From: Stenopsyche tienmushanensis
Lineage: Eukaryota; Arthropoda; Insecta; Trichoptera; Stenopsychidae
DNA: 64,000 nt
Direction: 5' to 3'
Assembly: GCA_008973525.1 (NCBI GenBank)
Contig: WACJ01000365.1
Coordinates: 124,001 to 188,000 of the forward strand
This document shows, in pieces, positions 1 to 12,559 of this stretch (its first letter is position 1; each line of letters begins with the position of its first letter). The translations under genes and the position numbers were made by a program. Under the pieces are notes generated by a model. That model ran no database searches. It saw only the letters and a program-made list of their open reading frames with translations, and was not told where the DNA came from.

Positions 1-1129
1 TTAACGGAATAACACAAACTAATTTTAAAGCTAGGTTATAGTACTTCAATATGCCTCACTGCTTAAACTGTACACACACATTATTATTATACCGCCAACT
101 GCTGGTGAAACGGCAGGAACTTATTCACACCCCCAATATTTCTTTCATGAAATTGCTATAATTCTTAAACCAGCCACGGACTGTAAAGAGCTTTAATCTG
201 GTAAAACCATCGACGTTTTGAAGATCTTGCTTCGTGATTTTATGTTACTATGTTTCCGACTGCCACCAGAGTCTCTCCAGATTCTTCTCTTTTTGCCATG
301 CATCCAAAGAATTATAAAACACACATTTGGAAGTCATCACAAATGATCAAAGTTTATCTTCGTCTTACAATTTAAAGTATTTGGATCATGCATATCCAGC
401 GCTACATTTCAAACACGTCTATTTGTTGCCTGTAAGTCGCTTTTATCTTTCGGAATCCTACTCCATGCAGGCTGAAAGAAATTACGCTTTTGCTATTCTT
501 TTCGCAATCTTGCTTGCGGTTGAATTCGAAGAAGTTTTTACTCATGTAGTGTGTTATTTTGATTTGGTTTCTTTATTCCGTCAATCAGCATTATGCGTCT
601 ATTATCATCATGAATTATTTTAAATACCTTGTATCTTGATATGAACCCATTTATAATATATTTAACGTAAAAAGGTCATCATGAAAACAAGAAATAGTAA
701 GCACTAGCATCGGTCTACAGCTCTACCAGCACATTTGATTCGATCGATTAAAATGCAATTATTCCAGTGCAAAGGGTTGAAACGTACTCATCAACAAAGC
801 CCCGCCGGTTGCAATATATTTGGTTTCAAAGGCATATTCAGCAACGTTCATAAGCAATTGTTATTGGATCAACTGCCTGCTCGCGCTGAAACATTCCGTT
901 GATGCAATTAAACGGGATTAAACCATAAATATGCATGTGCATCTTTGTTTAAAACTAATTTAAAATGTGTGCAACATCCAGCTTTCCCATGGAATAAGAG
1001 TGTTCCCATGGAAAACAAACGCATAAACGACAAAAAATTAAATTTATTGATATCTTCCATATTCATAAGCCTTGCATTGTCGGCAAAAAAATAGCAAATT
1101 GTACTTTGGAATAAATATGTTGCGCATCA
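1..1129. other. no supported feature
   Basis: AT-rich. The longest ORF (327-623, +) is 98 codons without motif. No match to the repeat families of the window. Confidence 0.6.
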
Positions 1130-1245
1130 CATTTTAAAAAAATTGTTTCAATCTATCAGCTGGTTTAAGAATTATTTCAATTTTACGAAAGAAATAGAGT
1201 TTTATGAATTTCTTGCGAAATCGCCCGGACTTTAGAGTGTAAAGT
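1130..1245 (+). repeat. family E-like 3' fragment
   Basis: aatctatcagctggtttaag and atgaatttcttgcgaaatcgcccgg align with 20030-20095. Confidence 0.5.
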
Positions 1246-1250
1246 TGAAA

Positions 1251-1530
1251 TCTAATATATAAAAATGGGTTTTGTTCGTTCGAAATGCACTGCCATACCG
1301 TTCATCGGATTGCGATTAAACTTCGTCCACTTATTGTTGAAGATTTCGCGAGTAACATAGAATATAGTCTAATATATAAAAATCAATGTTTGTCCGTATT
1401 TAATGCGCTGCCATACCGTTCATTCGATTGCGATAAAACTTTGCCAACTTATTGTTTGCACTTTCTCAAATAATATAGGTATAGTACAATTAACTTACAG
1501 TAGATCTTATATATAAAAATCAATGTTTGT
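1251..1530 (+). mobile_element. Helitron 5'-end fragments in tandem
   Basis: Three successive starts, at 1251 (tctaatatataaaaatgg), 1368 (tctaatatataaaaatca) and about 1505 (tcttatatataaaaatca), each followed by a variant of the gttcgttcgaaatgc / gccataccgttcat stretch found in the Helitron at 43615. No CTAG end was found. The 62-residue ORF here is part of the repeat, not a gene. Confidence 0.65.
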
Positions 1531-2204
1531 TCATATTTATGATAAAAATTAAAATAAAACAAATATTCTCTTAAACTTCGCGCTTTTCTGCCCATGACGC
1601 GGAAAATCTTTCATTTTCAATAGAGCTATATGTATATAAAATGCCATTTTTTTCGATATAGTATTCGCTATATATTCCGCCACCAACACTAAAATTAAAA
1701 ATAGGCTAGACTATGATATTGATGACTTCGACATTCGAATTTATTTATGACCTATACAAGAAAAACTTGTTTTTGTTGTTGTTTGATTAGCATCTTTTTA
1801 GCAAATATTAGTATATGTTTCTATTGAGCATTTCAACGATTTGATTCAATTTTTTGTTTTGATAATCATAAAGATTTGACATTAAAAAAATTGCACACTC
1901 TGTTGCAGCAAGAAGAGTTATACTGGAAAAAATATTTTCGATTGTTAAACATAGTTTTTGTTAACTGTGTGTATTGGGAATGTGCTTAATTAACGTGAAA
2001 TCAACCAACAAACATGATACAAATATTGAAAAACATCCATTATGACGTTTAAACGACGTTATCCCATTGATGAGTAATCCCGCATATGCTGCGATTGTAT
2101 TCGATTGATACAGAAAGAGTATTTTCGCACATTGAATGCGGATATTGATGAATCAGAGACGGATGTATTCCGTCTCTGAGACATTCCCGCCGAAATCTGG
2201 ACTC
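1531..2204. other. no supported feature
   Basis: AT-rich with several short T runs; no ORF of 60 codons and no repeat recognised except a hAT-like cattcccgccgaaatctgga just before family A copy 1. Confidence 0.55.
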
Positions 2205-2530
2205 TTGGAAACAGTGGCGTAACTATTAATTGGCAAGTTTAGGCGACGCCTAGGGACAGTAACTGTCTGGTCTATGTATAAATATATAGAGTGCATATAT
2301 GTTTTTTCAAATTGTTATATTAATAATTCCCTACCGGTGTTGTATTTACTACACCTCGACTCTAATAATGGGAATATCGATATCAAATATAATAGATACG
2401 GGCTTCAAATTTTTTTTATTCTTCCGTAATATAATTACGGATCACATCAAAGTATTATAGTATATAAGTTTTCATCTGCAGCGGCGGAAATAAATAATTT
2501 GTCGGGAAATCGGGAATTTTGCGAGTTTCA
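2205..2530 (+). repeat. family A (hAT-related) repeat, copy 1
   Basis: Runs ggaaacagtggcgtaact ... gtatttactacacctcgact ... aataaataatttgtcggg, as in the hAT element at 23641-24279. About 320 bp. Confidence 0.8.
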
Positions 2531-3354
2531 CATGACAAAATTAATTAAAATACGCTTCCCGTACACAGTGTGTTAACACATACCACTTCTTAGTACTGGC
2601 AGAGACGTTTTGTAAAAGTAAACCCTCGAAAAACTCCTCTCAAACCCTTTCAAACAACACTTGAACTTCAAATTAAGTGGTTTATCAGCGGACCAAGTAT
2701 CTCCGGACATACAGTTTTCGTTCACATCCGCTTCGAAAGTGGTTACAAACAACCACATATGTTCAATATCACAGAGCCGTCACATAAATTTTTGATCATT
2801 TTCAATATGTACTAACAAGTTAATCAAACAATCCACGGCTTAAAATATAAAAATACGATTGACTTTGGATTCATGTTTGGTTGTGTAGAGACCCAACTAT
2901 GTCGAACCTATGCAAATTCAACAAGTGGATACATTCTCAACCTTTTTAGCGTTGTTGCCATTAATTAATATCAGAATTGAAAAGCTGTTGACTTATCTAA
3001 ATCAAGCATCGCATTTGCTTCGGGCTCCAATAACGAAAGGGCAAACAATGGGGCGTCGAACGCTTCACCCTTTGAATATGTCTTTTGGTCCCGCGATCGA
3101 CCCTCTTTATTCCCCGCAAACAAATCTCTATGATCGCACGGACGTCTTTCATTTCGTGCGGTAAAACATATTTATTTTAACGGTATTAAATACCGACTCT
3201 CCATACGAGACATGCAGACATGTCATCCATCCGCTCAGAGTAAATATTTTTCTTTGGGTGCCCTAAACAAATACAACATTATCATCTTCAATGTATTAAA
3301 TAAAAGCTTAAATTATGATGAACGAATCTGGCGAAAAGATAAGTTTGTGTATTG
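2531..3354. other. no supported feature
   Basis: Two motif-free ORFs (61 codons - at 2573, 84 codons + at 2910). Confidence 0.55.
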
Positions 3355-3430
3355 CTTATTTCCATTTGTTAATGGAAACTGTTAGCTAAAAGATGTGGCT
3401 GTATATTGTGTAATATATAATAAAATGGCT
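3355..3430 (+). repeat. short dispersed repeat (family G), copy 1
   Basis: ttccatttgttaatggaaac, gttagctaaaagatg and tgtgtaatatataataaaatgg recur at 6490-6545, 19130-19220 and 21060-21130. About 75 bp; perhaps a LINE or SINE tail. Confidence 0.6.
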
Positions 3431-3435
3431 TGGAG

Positions 3436-4220
3436 TTTCACTTTGTGTTCAGGCCAATTTACCTAATGAAAAAAGCTATATCTTTATTAAAAAATGTATA
3501 CTTTCGCAATATCTCAAATATTAAAATGATCGATAATATCCAATACGTTATGGTTCACGTTTATGATTATGAAACTGTATTATAAAAAGGCCTTTCCCTA
3601 TAAAAAGCCGACCTTAATGCTTTGTTATGTAATCAGAAGCCTTTGAAATTTCAAGTTCAATTTCAAGGACTACATTGTTATACATTTGCAAGTCTTCTGG
3701 GTCTAATCCGTTTGATACTATATTAAACGCAGTTATTTTTAAATCTGAATAATAATATCCTATCCAAAATTATTGACCCTTTAGACGCGGGACGCATCTA
3801 TTGGAGCGTGATCTTGATCATTTTATTCCACATGACTTTGATAGATCAACCAATCCATTTAAAGCCGAATTTAATCGCAAACGCGACGATACATCAGCGT
3901 TAGCCTTTTCTGCAAATGCTCATTGGCGGCCGGCACTAAGCTGGTTAATATAAACTTCAATCGTAAATTTGATTTGTTGAGCAAAATTTTAAGCGAGCGT
4001 TGGTTGAATAGTTATGAGCAAAAATCGTTTTTTTTTTTTAGTATCATATGACATAAAGGCAGGGCATCTCAAGCAGATAAGGGCTTGTAAATAATATACT
4101 ACTGACAAACAGTTTATATCTGGCTAATTATTCTCAAAGTGTTATTAGATAGGGGTTGAAATGGTTGCGTGATACTTTTAGTGCCGGATAAAGATATATC
4201 GACGTTGGCAAACACTTGCG
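3436..4220. other. no supported feature
   Basis: No ORF reaches 60 codons. A T10 run at about 4030. Confidence 0.55.
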
Positions 4221-4546
4221 ATTTCTTGACAAATTATTTATTTCCGTCGCTGCAGATGAATATTTATATACTATAGTACTTTTATGTGATTCGTAATTAT
4301 ATTACGATGGAATACAAAAATTCTGAAGCCCGTATCTATTATATTTGATATCGATATTCCCATTATTAGAGTCGATGTGTAGTAAATACACCACCGGAAG
4401 GGAAAGGTTAATGTAAGAATTTGAATAACAAATATGTACTGTATATATAGATTAGACAGTTATTGCCCCTAGGCGTCGCCTAAGCTCGCCAATCAGTAGT
4501 TACGCCACTGTTTCCAAGCGTCCAGATTTCGGCGGGAATGTTCCGA
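4221..4546 (-). repeat. family A repeat, copy 2
   Basis: Reverse orientation: aaattatttatttccgtcgc ... tcgatgtgtagtaaatacac ... gccactgtttccaagcgtcc, ending gcgggaatgttccgatgtag. Full family A length. Confidence 0.8.
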
Positions 4547-5754
4547 TGTAGTAGCTTTTCGTGTGCCCTATTTCGACCTTTTTGTTGCTCTTTTCGAATT
4601 ATTCTTTCACAAATCGATCCTTGTCCGAATGCTCATTTAATATTTCCAGCTGCTTTCACTGCATTGTACCCCAATTTGAACTCATACAATAAGCTAGCGG
4701 TTTTTTTTTTTGTTGACGCCATTCTTTTGAAAGTCATTGAAAACAATACAAATAGCAAAAATGACTCAATATCTAAAGGCAATTAAAGAATTTCAAATAG
4801 TTGAACTTATACCTCTCCCAATCACAGTCTATCCACGCTATTTATTTCCGAGAAAAGTTTCATTTCTGAATGTTTTTGTAGCAAATAATACTTCATGTGA
4901 TTATTATTTTTAATCTTCTCGAGCATTCTTCGCCTAGAACATTCGTTTTAGAAAGTCAATTTTTATTATGGTAAAATATTCATTTCTTATTTTCAATCAT
5001 CATTTGATACAAAATGGCATCAATATAATAAATATTTATGTGTTGCTTCCTCTTCCGAAATCGATAGATCCGATTTCCACTCTATCTAACGTTCAAAATT
5101 AACACAAAATGATTGTTCAAATCTTTGAATCCATTCCCTGAAATTATCCAATTACATAGCAATATAATTCGCATCATTGCGCCTATATAAAAATTAGCAT
5201 ATCATTTTTGTTTGTCGGGCATTCCCCTTCGTTCCACAAACTTTTCGACCTCCCCTCAAATACCCGACATCCAAAGTCGAACAATAACCCGATACTCCAG
5301 CTGCACAACACATCAAAATGCTGATTTAACAATAAAACACACAACTCGTATGACATATTGCGGTGGCATTACATCATTGGGCACATGAGTAATGCGCATT
5401 GCGCAAAGCCATGCATATTGTTGTTCGCTACACCCATTTGAAAATTTAAATTTGGATCCGCTCCGAGACGATTTTGTACCCCTGGCCGGAATCGCGAATC
5501 CCCTTGATTAAATAATTTCCGGCTACCTCGTGACATTCGGTGGACGCGAAATATGCATTAGGTGACAGTCAACAGAATGCACACTGGGCCCGCAACAGTT
5601 GGTCGATTTGGACAGATGGATGGAGTGAAAACCTGCAACGACCCAAGCTACAGTCCAAACGTTGCACAAATGCATATCCTCTTCGAAATCGCCAATTCTC
5701 AGAACGGTTATGCTGTGCAGTTTATCTCTTTGGCTGAAAAAAATCCTATCTGCT
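4547..5754. other. no supported gene
   Basis: 4538-4786 and 5540-5756 hold short ORFs; the latter (65 and 64 codons in two frames) sits in a GC-richer patch just before family A copy 3 and may be part of the same element. Confidence 0.5.
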
Positions 5755-6225
5755 GAGACACGGACTTAAAGTCGCAAAATTCCCGTTTTCCCGGCAAATT
5801 ATTTATTTCCGTCGCTGCAGATGAATACTTGTATACTATAATACTTTAATGTGATTCGTAATTATATTACGGAGGAATACAAAAATTATGACTCTCGTAT
5901 CTATTATATTTCATATCGATATTCCAATTATTAGAGTTGAGGTGTAGTAAATACATCACCGGTTGGGAAAAGTTAATATAACAATTTGAGATTAGACAGT
6001 TACTCCCCCTTTGGGGTCGCCAAGCTCGCCAACTAATAGTTATGCCACTGTTTCCAAGCGTCCATATTTTGGCGAGAATATTTCGATTTAGAAGCCTTCA
6101 ACATGCTGGTGAGGTGTACGATTTCTGTTAGATAAAAATTTCAATCCCGAATTTATGGGGATTACGTTTACTAATCCCAGAATTCATGAGCATCTAAAAC
6201 TGTCCGGGATCCCAGGATTTGATTA
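5755..6225 (-). repeat. family A repeat, copy 3, with hAT terminus
   Basis: Reverse orientation, continuing past the family A body into gtttactaatcccagaattc and gggatcccaggatttgatta (6195-6225), the decayed counterpart of the hAT terminus at 23641. The opposite end is lost. Confidence 0.75.
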
Positions 6226-6253
6226 TCTAGTACTGAAGTAGAAGATACTGTAT

Positions 6254-6480
6254 TATATGAGGGTTATCCAGAAATTAAAGTTACAAGTGCTCCTGAGGCT
6301 GAGGGATCTTTTTTGTTTTGAATTTGGCGCACCTGACAAATAGGGGGATCCTAATTTTCGATTTATTCGGTCCCGCGTGTTTGTCAGCCATTTTTTTTCA
6401 GTTACAGTAAATTCTTCCGATGGAAAGATCGTCGCGCGCTCCCGCCATCTCTCATCCGCGAAAATCCTATGAATTTCAGT
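6254..6480 (+). mobile_element. mariner (family M1) 5' terminus and start codon
   Basis: Begins tgagggttatccagaaatta, the M1 terminal repeat also seen at 47909 (acgaggatcatccagaaaga). A leader (gtcccgcgtgtttgtcagcc) precedes an ATG at 6419 reading MERSSRAPAISHPRKSYEFQ. It is cut off after about 20 codons. Confidence 0.65.
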
Positions 6481-6484
6481 TGAT

Positions 6485-6545
6485 TTTATGCTTTATTTCC
6501 ATTTATTAACGGAAATGTTTGTGTAATTTGTAATAAAATAGGTAA
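6485..6545 (+). repeat. family G repeat, copy 2 (shortened)
   Basis: atttccatttattaacggaa and gtgtaatttgtaataaaata, with the middle lost. Confidence 0.5.
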
Positions 6546-6755
6546 GCTATTGGCCACAAGCGTAGCTTTTCTATAACGACAGAGAAAAACAGTTCTCTCT
6601 CTCTCTTTCCGACCAATTGCCGGTTGAAATTTCAAGCTAATTTGGCCTAAGGCGTTTTTACAAGTTTCACGTAAAAAAAGACAAAATCCAACTTGGAAGA
6701 AAATAAAAAAATGTCAACTATTAAATGAGAACGTCATCTGCTTTCTTGTCATCCA

Positions 6756-6793
6756 GTGTTGCGGTTTCACAAGTAATTATGAAACCGCAACAC
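6756..6793. repeat. 14-bp perfect inverted repeat at an LTR edge
   Basis: gtgttgcggtttca and tgaaaccgcaacac around a 10-base loop, three bases from the TGTAACG edge of the family B LTR. Confidence 0.85.
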
Positions 6794-6796
6794 GAT

Positions 6797-7225
6797 TGTA
6801 ACGTTTGAGGCGGGGGTGCTCTCGGGGGCAAAGTCCCCGGGCGGCTCCCCGTCTCCACGTGCTCGTCGGGATGGCCACGCTACCGCACGGGTCCGTTCTT
6901 CTATCGGACTGTGATGCTGTTGGACGAATGCATGAGAATACGAATGGCGTCGAATGGAAAGATTCTCTTCGCAAGATAACTATTTATTTCGCACTAAAGA
7001 TAGAGAGAGAGAGGTCTGGCTGCAGGAGGGACGACCTCCCGCAGCCAAGGCCAACGGACTCCCGCTTCCTGCGCGTCACTACCCAACCGGTAACGATGCA
7101 CGCGCAAGAAGAGATCGGTCGGTAAGCAGGTGCAATGTCTCCGCAGGGCCACAAGAGATGGCGCTGTTAAAATAGCACATTGCACCTGAAGAGAAATGGA
7201 AGATGTCGCCACTATGCGGGGATTT
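6797..7225 (-). repeat. LTR-like repeat, family B, copy 1
   Basis: About 430 bp, GC-rich for this window. It starts TGTAACGTTTGAGG on the + strand and ends near acctgaagagaaatggaaga. Copy 2 (30527-30965) continues into a tRNA-Leu-type primer site on the - strand, which sets the sense direction and identifies the family as an LTR. The sense strand has an AATAAA within it. Overlapping ORFs on both strands here recur in copy 2 and are products of the repeat. Confidence 0.7.
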
Positions 7226-7393
7226 AGCAACTATTCCATATTCGGATACTCGGGGACCTATCCGGATAGTGTTCGTATACATTTTTAATAGAATATTTTA
7301 TAAAATCGACGAAAGATCACACGAATACTGAGGTATTCACTACCTGGACGAAACCATTACTCAAGGGTAGTTTTTGATCCTGTTAATAAAATA

Positions 7394-7560
7394 TTGGCGG
7401 ATATGAATATGGATATTGTTTCTGAAAGTGAATTAATGAGTTTAAGAAATTTACTTGATGTTCTGACTCCAATGGAAGTTGCTATTGATGAACTATGTAA
7501 TAATAATGCAACATTAACCCTATCGGACCGGAAATCTTGGAAGTCTTGCGTCTCATCTTA
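7394..7560 (+). pseudogene. probable hAT transposase internal fragment
   Basis: The reading frame MADMNMDIVSESELMSL is followed by RNLLDVLTPMEVAIDELC and NNNATLTLSDR, which resembles the region of hAT transposases with the pattern LL.VL.P.E.A...LC....ATL...E. The frame loses similarity after about residue 55. Weak but specific-looking similarity; no TIRs were located around it. Confidence 0.45.
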
Positions 7561-8639
7561 CACTCGTGTATCGATGGCAAAGTTGTGCCATAAAGGTACC
7601 CCTACACATCTAAACATTTTCAATATATATATATATTTTATAGAAACTCTTTTCTCTCTCTTTTAACACTTTTAACAACATCATAAAATTTAGATATAAT
7701 TAACTGAAATCGCTATCGTTGACAGAAAAGTGGATTTACATTAGAGCATAGCGTGTATGTTGTCCGGTTTGAAAGGGTTAATAACGACCGAGGGATTTAA
7801 TGCATTTATATTTAATAAATTCGAAACATTTGGAAATTTGTTAAGTGAAGAATTATTACATGCAGTTAAATAGAGAATAATTGCGATATGTGATCCTTTT
7901 TGATTTTGGCCTGCTGGAACTTTATTTGGAACAGACTGCAAAGGGCTATGACGCTGACTCTACCGTTGTTGTTCAATTAATATCGCTTAATAATGTTAAT
8001 TATAACACTCCTCAGTGTCTACTCTTACTGATCTTTGAACTGATCGGCTAAAAAATATTCAAGTGCCGCCATATTAATTTTCTTAATTAATTGTTTCGAA
8101 AATCTAACCACATAACGATCCAAATGCCTCATCAATTACGCAACTTTTTTTTTAAATTCAACGATAACAAAAATGACAATTTGAATCATGACCTGATGCC
8201 CTTTACAAATTGCTTACGCATACAGATCTTCAAAGATGCCGCTTAAATCAATATAAACGAGAGTATAATGACAATATATCCTTGTAAATATGTAACTCAA
8301 TTAGCTTCGGGGATGCGTTATATCCTAATTCCTATAACAATACTCAAATGGTGTTCAAAGAGCGCAAGGCTTGAATTGTCCATGAAACTAATGCTCGCTA
8401 TAACCGTTATAAATAAATATAACGTCTTTTATTTACAGATACTTTATATTAAATGTCATGCGTATTTATATTCAGTTCAAGAAACTATGAGTGTCGCATT
8501 TGCGTGCCATTAAAAAAAACCGCTTTCTGCATGTGATGAAATTATTGTTGTGGTGGATAAAAACCGCAATTTTACAATGGTAATTTATTTATTTATGTTT
8601 GTTCATAACGTTTTCCATAAATGTATGAATAATGTTCTT
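7561..8639. other. no supported gene; possible decayed hAT downstream of 7394
   Basis: The hAT-like frame of 7394-7560 is lost. ORFs at 7741 (-) and 8268 (+) have no motif. Confidence 0.45.
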
Positions 8640-8835
8640 CTATCGGATCATGTACAGCCTGACGGATGGATGGGGGTAGACGGACGTCGAACGAAAAGAC
8701 TCTCCCGTCTATGTAACTTTTTATTCGGCACGAGAGAGAGGGATTTGGCTGCGGAAAGGACGTCCTCCCGCTGCCAAGGCCAACCACCGACACCTCGACT
8801 CCCGCCTCCTGCGCGTGAATACCCAACCAAATTCG
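8640..8835 (-). repeat. family B LTR fragment, diverged
   Basis: Shares ttcttctatcgga, cggcacgagagagaggg, ggctgcgg.aaggacg and gactcccgc.tcctgcgcg with the family, but is clearly a different subfamily (the same one as 45155-45240). Confidence 0.6.
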
Positions 8836-9654
8836 TTAAAAGCGTGAAATACTTGCATTAAAAGTGATCGTTTCAGTCACTAATTGTGACATCTTAATGC
8901 ACAGGAACTAATCATATTCGAGCATTTTAAAGTCATAAATGGGCCAATAGCGATCGTTGTTGGCATTCCTCTTTAGTTAGACAATTCGTTGCTTGGCATT
9001 CAAAGTGTTAAAAGAAAGAAATATCTTAAATATATTTTTTTCGCATGAGTAATACGATCTTCCACTTTTCTTATTGCATATCAACGGTTATTTATTTTGT
9101 TATAATAATCTGAGATGGTGCAACTTGTCAGTTGTCAAACAAACTTCTTGCGTATAGTATTATTTGACAGTGATTCAAAACTTTGAAATTTTATCTCGTA
9201 TCAAATGACAACGCTATCGAAAATCAACATTTGGGGTCTAAGAAGTTTTTTCAAAGGCAAATAATTGACATTTGTAATTTATTCATTATACAGGTGGATA
9301 GAAACTGGAAAATATTGCAAATGACCTAATTAGTAATCATATATCGTCCAAGACTATTAATTAAGTTGATGTAGGTCATGTCTCTTTCAGTTCATCAAAG
9401 CTGCATGCTGATAAATTAACCTGGGAGATATGAGGAGTTTTCTATAATGTTTCAGCCTAAGTTGAAAAGAAATATTCATCATAATTTTTAGAAAATATTC
9501 CGATAGATTTAGGCCTGTATTAAACGATAATCGGTTTAGTTCTTGAATTTCGAGGTTCAGCCTGAAATTTGACAGATTTGTACATGTAGAAAAATTCAGG
9601 GAAAAATTCAGAACAGGGAATTCCATCGTGCATTAACACACCTTTTGCGGGAAA
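8836..9654. other. no supported feature
   Basis: AT-rich; one 79-codon ORF (9387-9626, -) rich in N, L and S without motif. Confidence 0.55.
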
Positions 9655-9860
9655 TTTGGATCACAGTTCTTGGCGCAGAAGCCTACGAGAGAGCGCGACA
9701 ATCTCTCCATCGGAAGAATTTACTGTGACTAAAAAAAATGACCGAAAAACACGCGGTACCATACAGACTTACCATTAGAATCCTCCCTAACCGCCAAGTA
9801 GGCCAACTTCGAAACAAAAATTACCCCGGCCTCAGAAACCCTTGATCTACAAAAACTATG
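9655..9860 (-). mobile_element. mariner M1 5' fragment
   Basis: Reverse copy of the leader (cacagtaaattcttccgatg) with the same start codon context, reading MERLSRSLVG. The terminal repeat itself is missing. Confidence 0.6.
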
Positions 9861-9944
9861 ATCATAATCCTTTTCTTTAATTATAGTTCATAATCTTTAA
9901 TTAAACTGACCCCGCATAAAATGTGTTAACCTTTTGCAACATTT

Positions 9945-10350
9945 TAACTCCTTAAAGAAGTAAGACACAGAGTTGTGTCCGAATCCCAGTGATTCAGATA
10001 GAGCATTCTTACATTTTGAGCTCGGAGACAGACAAAGACGGAGAGTGTCTTGCACGCTGAGCTTGGAGAGAAACAGAGACGGAGAGAGTATCTTGCGTAC
10101 ATCGTACGATTGTATAGATCGTTAACCCAAATTTATCGACTAATCGACGTGTGAATGATATAATGAATCGATTTCAAGTATATTGTTTATGTTTGCTCGA
10201 AGAAACGATTGAATATTATGAGCTATCAATAGTGTTTATTTATGTACAAGCTTCATACACGCTGCGTCAGTCCCGGCAGATAAGTGGATTTGTACGGATG
10301 ATAAGTGGTGGACATACAAATATAGCATCTAAGTTTATGTTGATTTAGAA
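9945..10350 (+). repeat. family C repeat, about 400 bp, complete copy
   Basis: Runs from ttgtgtccgaatcccagtga through cgtacatcgtacgattgtat and cttcatacacgctgcgtcag to catctaagtttatg. It matches 21235-21655 end to end in reverse. It has no TG..CA ends, clear TIRs or polymerase III boxes that I can see; the class is unknown. Confidence 0.75.
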
Positions 10351-12224
10351 TTAGTTCACTACTCAATGTGTTAGGTGTTTTGATCAAATCTTCGGTATTT
10401 TTACTCTCGTTTTCTACATACTGCATAAAAGTGAAGACGCATATTTCTATTGGCCACTTCCACGCCTCTTTATTATTGGCCAAAGTTTCGCCGTTAATAA
10501 ACTGCTCATATGAATTGTTGTTAAGAATCTGCACCCTCGAAAAAGGCGTGGGAGAGAATCTATTAATTCCGCTAGAATGGAGTTAAGTTTGAAATTCGAA
10601 TGTATCCTTTTACAAGGCCTTGCATCTTGTGTTCGTCGACATCTTCTTCAAATGAATGTCTTTCGTTCTGAGATCATCATCGAAGCTAATGGTGAGAGCG
10701 CCCCGTGCGCCGAGTGACACTCGGTGCGATTTCTGTAGCCGAGCAACGCGGCAATCGAAAGCCGCAACGACGAAAGCAACGCTCGCGATGTCTCACAGTA
10801 CCACATTTTTAAATGTATTCTTTCATTTTGAGAGCTGTATATATTATATCTTTGCTTCAAATCAAGCGATCAATTCGAATAAAGCGCGTCTATTTAATTC
10901 GAAATTTGGCCGTAAAAATGGCGATTACTTTATTAAATTTGTTTGGAATTCGCAGCGTGAATAATGTGACCGATTACATGTCGGTCGTCGAATTTTTGTT
11001 CACACTTTATCACAACATGAGGCTAATTGGGCACGACGAAAGAAACAGTCCTTTCTTAAATCCAAAACTCGAATAGTTTTATGTTCGCCACGCTAATTGT
11101 AAATTTGCGATAGCGTGACGCCATTTGGCGATTGCCGAATTTTCAAATTTTCCACCGGATTTCCATACAATTTTCGGCGATCATTAAATCAATGCCCGTT
11201 AATTTTATCATACGGCTTTAGTATTGCGTAGCAATTCATACAAACATACGATTGCGACATCTCGACGGAGCATATTGCGAAAATAAAGTCAGCACTTTAT
11301 TATTATAACGTTTCGCCTTTGCATGATGGCATAATTTCGTAAAAACGTGAATTTTTATTTTGAAAAGGTATCATGAGTGCTTGTCACGGAATGAGCACTA
11401 TCCCATTTTGCACGTCGGCATTTTGAATTCGCAAAACGTGTTATCTTTCGGACAGGAAAAATTCGCCGAGCGCAAAGGTTGAAATTTAAGTTTAAGTCGA
11501 ATTAGGTTGTATTCACGCACGCCATCGTATTTTTATAGCGAATTGAATGAGACTGTGGACTATTTTGAGTTTTGATGTTTTGAATTTGTATTCAGTACGA
11601 CTTGGTAGCTTGTGCCGTTGGCTGGAAACAAAGAAAACCCCTAAAAATATAATTATTAGGGCGTAACACATAAACGTTCGAAATTCGTGGATGAGAATTA
11701 AAATGCCATAACTTTTACTATTTAACACAATTTATTCGAGCAAAATATTCGCCAATAGCTTCAATAGTCTTTTACCAATAAGAAACTGAATTGTTTATTC
11801 AATTTTTATGAATTTACGCACTATTAGATCCAATTTATCTTCGGAACCTTTAAGTGCCTCGTTTTGGTTTCGTAACTTTTGACTCCTAAAAAAGTATTCG
11901 ATATAGCGAAAATGATGAAAATCTGTAACAGAGAGATCTGATGAATAAGGTGGACGTTATAAAATCTTATAATTTAAAATATTTAAACTTTGCCTTGGAG
12001 CAGTATACGTTCATACCTATTTATTAAAATTGGCTACTTATAAAGCGCTTGTGGCAAGTATCTAAATTGTGCTCCCCACTCTCTCGAAAATCCGTTTAAA
12101 AAATATATATATAACACTTTTATAAATGTAATATATTATATTAAAATAATATACGAAAATAGTCCCAAAAATATCCGACCTAACGTATAGATGGCGGTTG
12201 TTGTTTTAAAAAACACCCACGCGC
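10351..12224. other. no supported gene
   Basis: 10680-10800 is a GC-rich patch (accgcaacgacgaaagcaac-like bases) with ORFs open on both strands (10656-10964 + and 10860-10648 -) but no motif or splice context. The rest is AT-rich. Confidence 0.5.
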
Positions 12225-12330
12225 TACCATGATATGTATTTGGTACACTATATGAAATTCTGAACTCCGCATCTATTACTTTTCATATCGATATTCCCAT
12301 TATGAGAGTCGAGTTGTATTTAATAAATTT
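12225..12330 (-). repeat. family A repeat, copy 4 (fragment)
   Basis: Only the middle is kept: catatcgatattcccattat and gagtcgagttgtatttaata. Confidence 0.6.
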
Positions 12331-12339
12331 TGGTCAATG

Positions 12340-12505
12340 AAAAGTTAAACGAGGCCCTACGAACTGCCAAAACGAACCAATTGAGCGGTCGACCAAATGA
12401 GGTAACCACCCCAAAAATGCTAAATAAAATCCAGAAAATGGTATTGGATGACCGTCGAATGTCCATCACTTCACATTTGAGACAAAGGAACATGGGGACC
12501 CCCCA
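12340..12505 (+). pseudogene. mariner transposase N-terminal fragment
   Basis: The + strand encodes RPNEVTTPKMLNKIQKMVLD followed by DRRMSIT, the DNA-binding linker region of mariner transposases (GRP.E.TTPEM..KIH.MVLDDR). Nothing of the catalytic domain follows; LINE sequence starts soon after. Confidence 0.75.
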
Positions 12506-12559
12506 CTGACCCGAGGTGTTTATTGGTCTCGCTATTCGGGACCAAGTGTTAAGCACCTA

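Noticed and set aside
1251..1530. CRISPR-like array because of three spaced repeats
   Set aside because: The units are Helitron 5' ends with similar, not unique, spacers, in a eukaryotic genome.
6777..7282. Five overlapping ORFs on both strands
   Set aside because: The same ORFs reappear in the other family B LTR copies; they follow from the GC-rich repeat, not from selection for protein.
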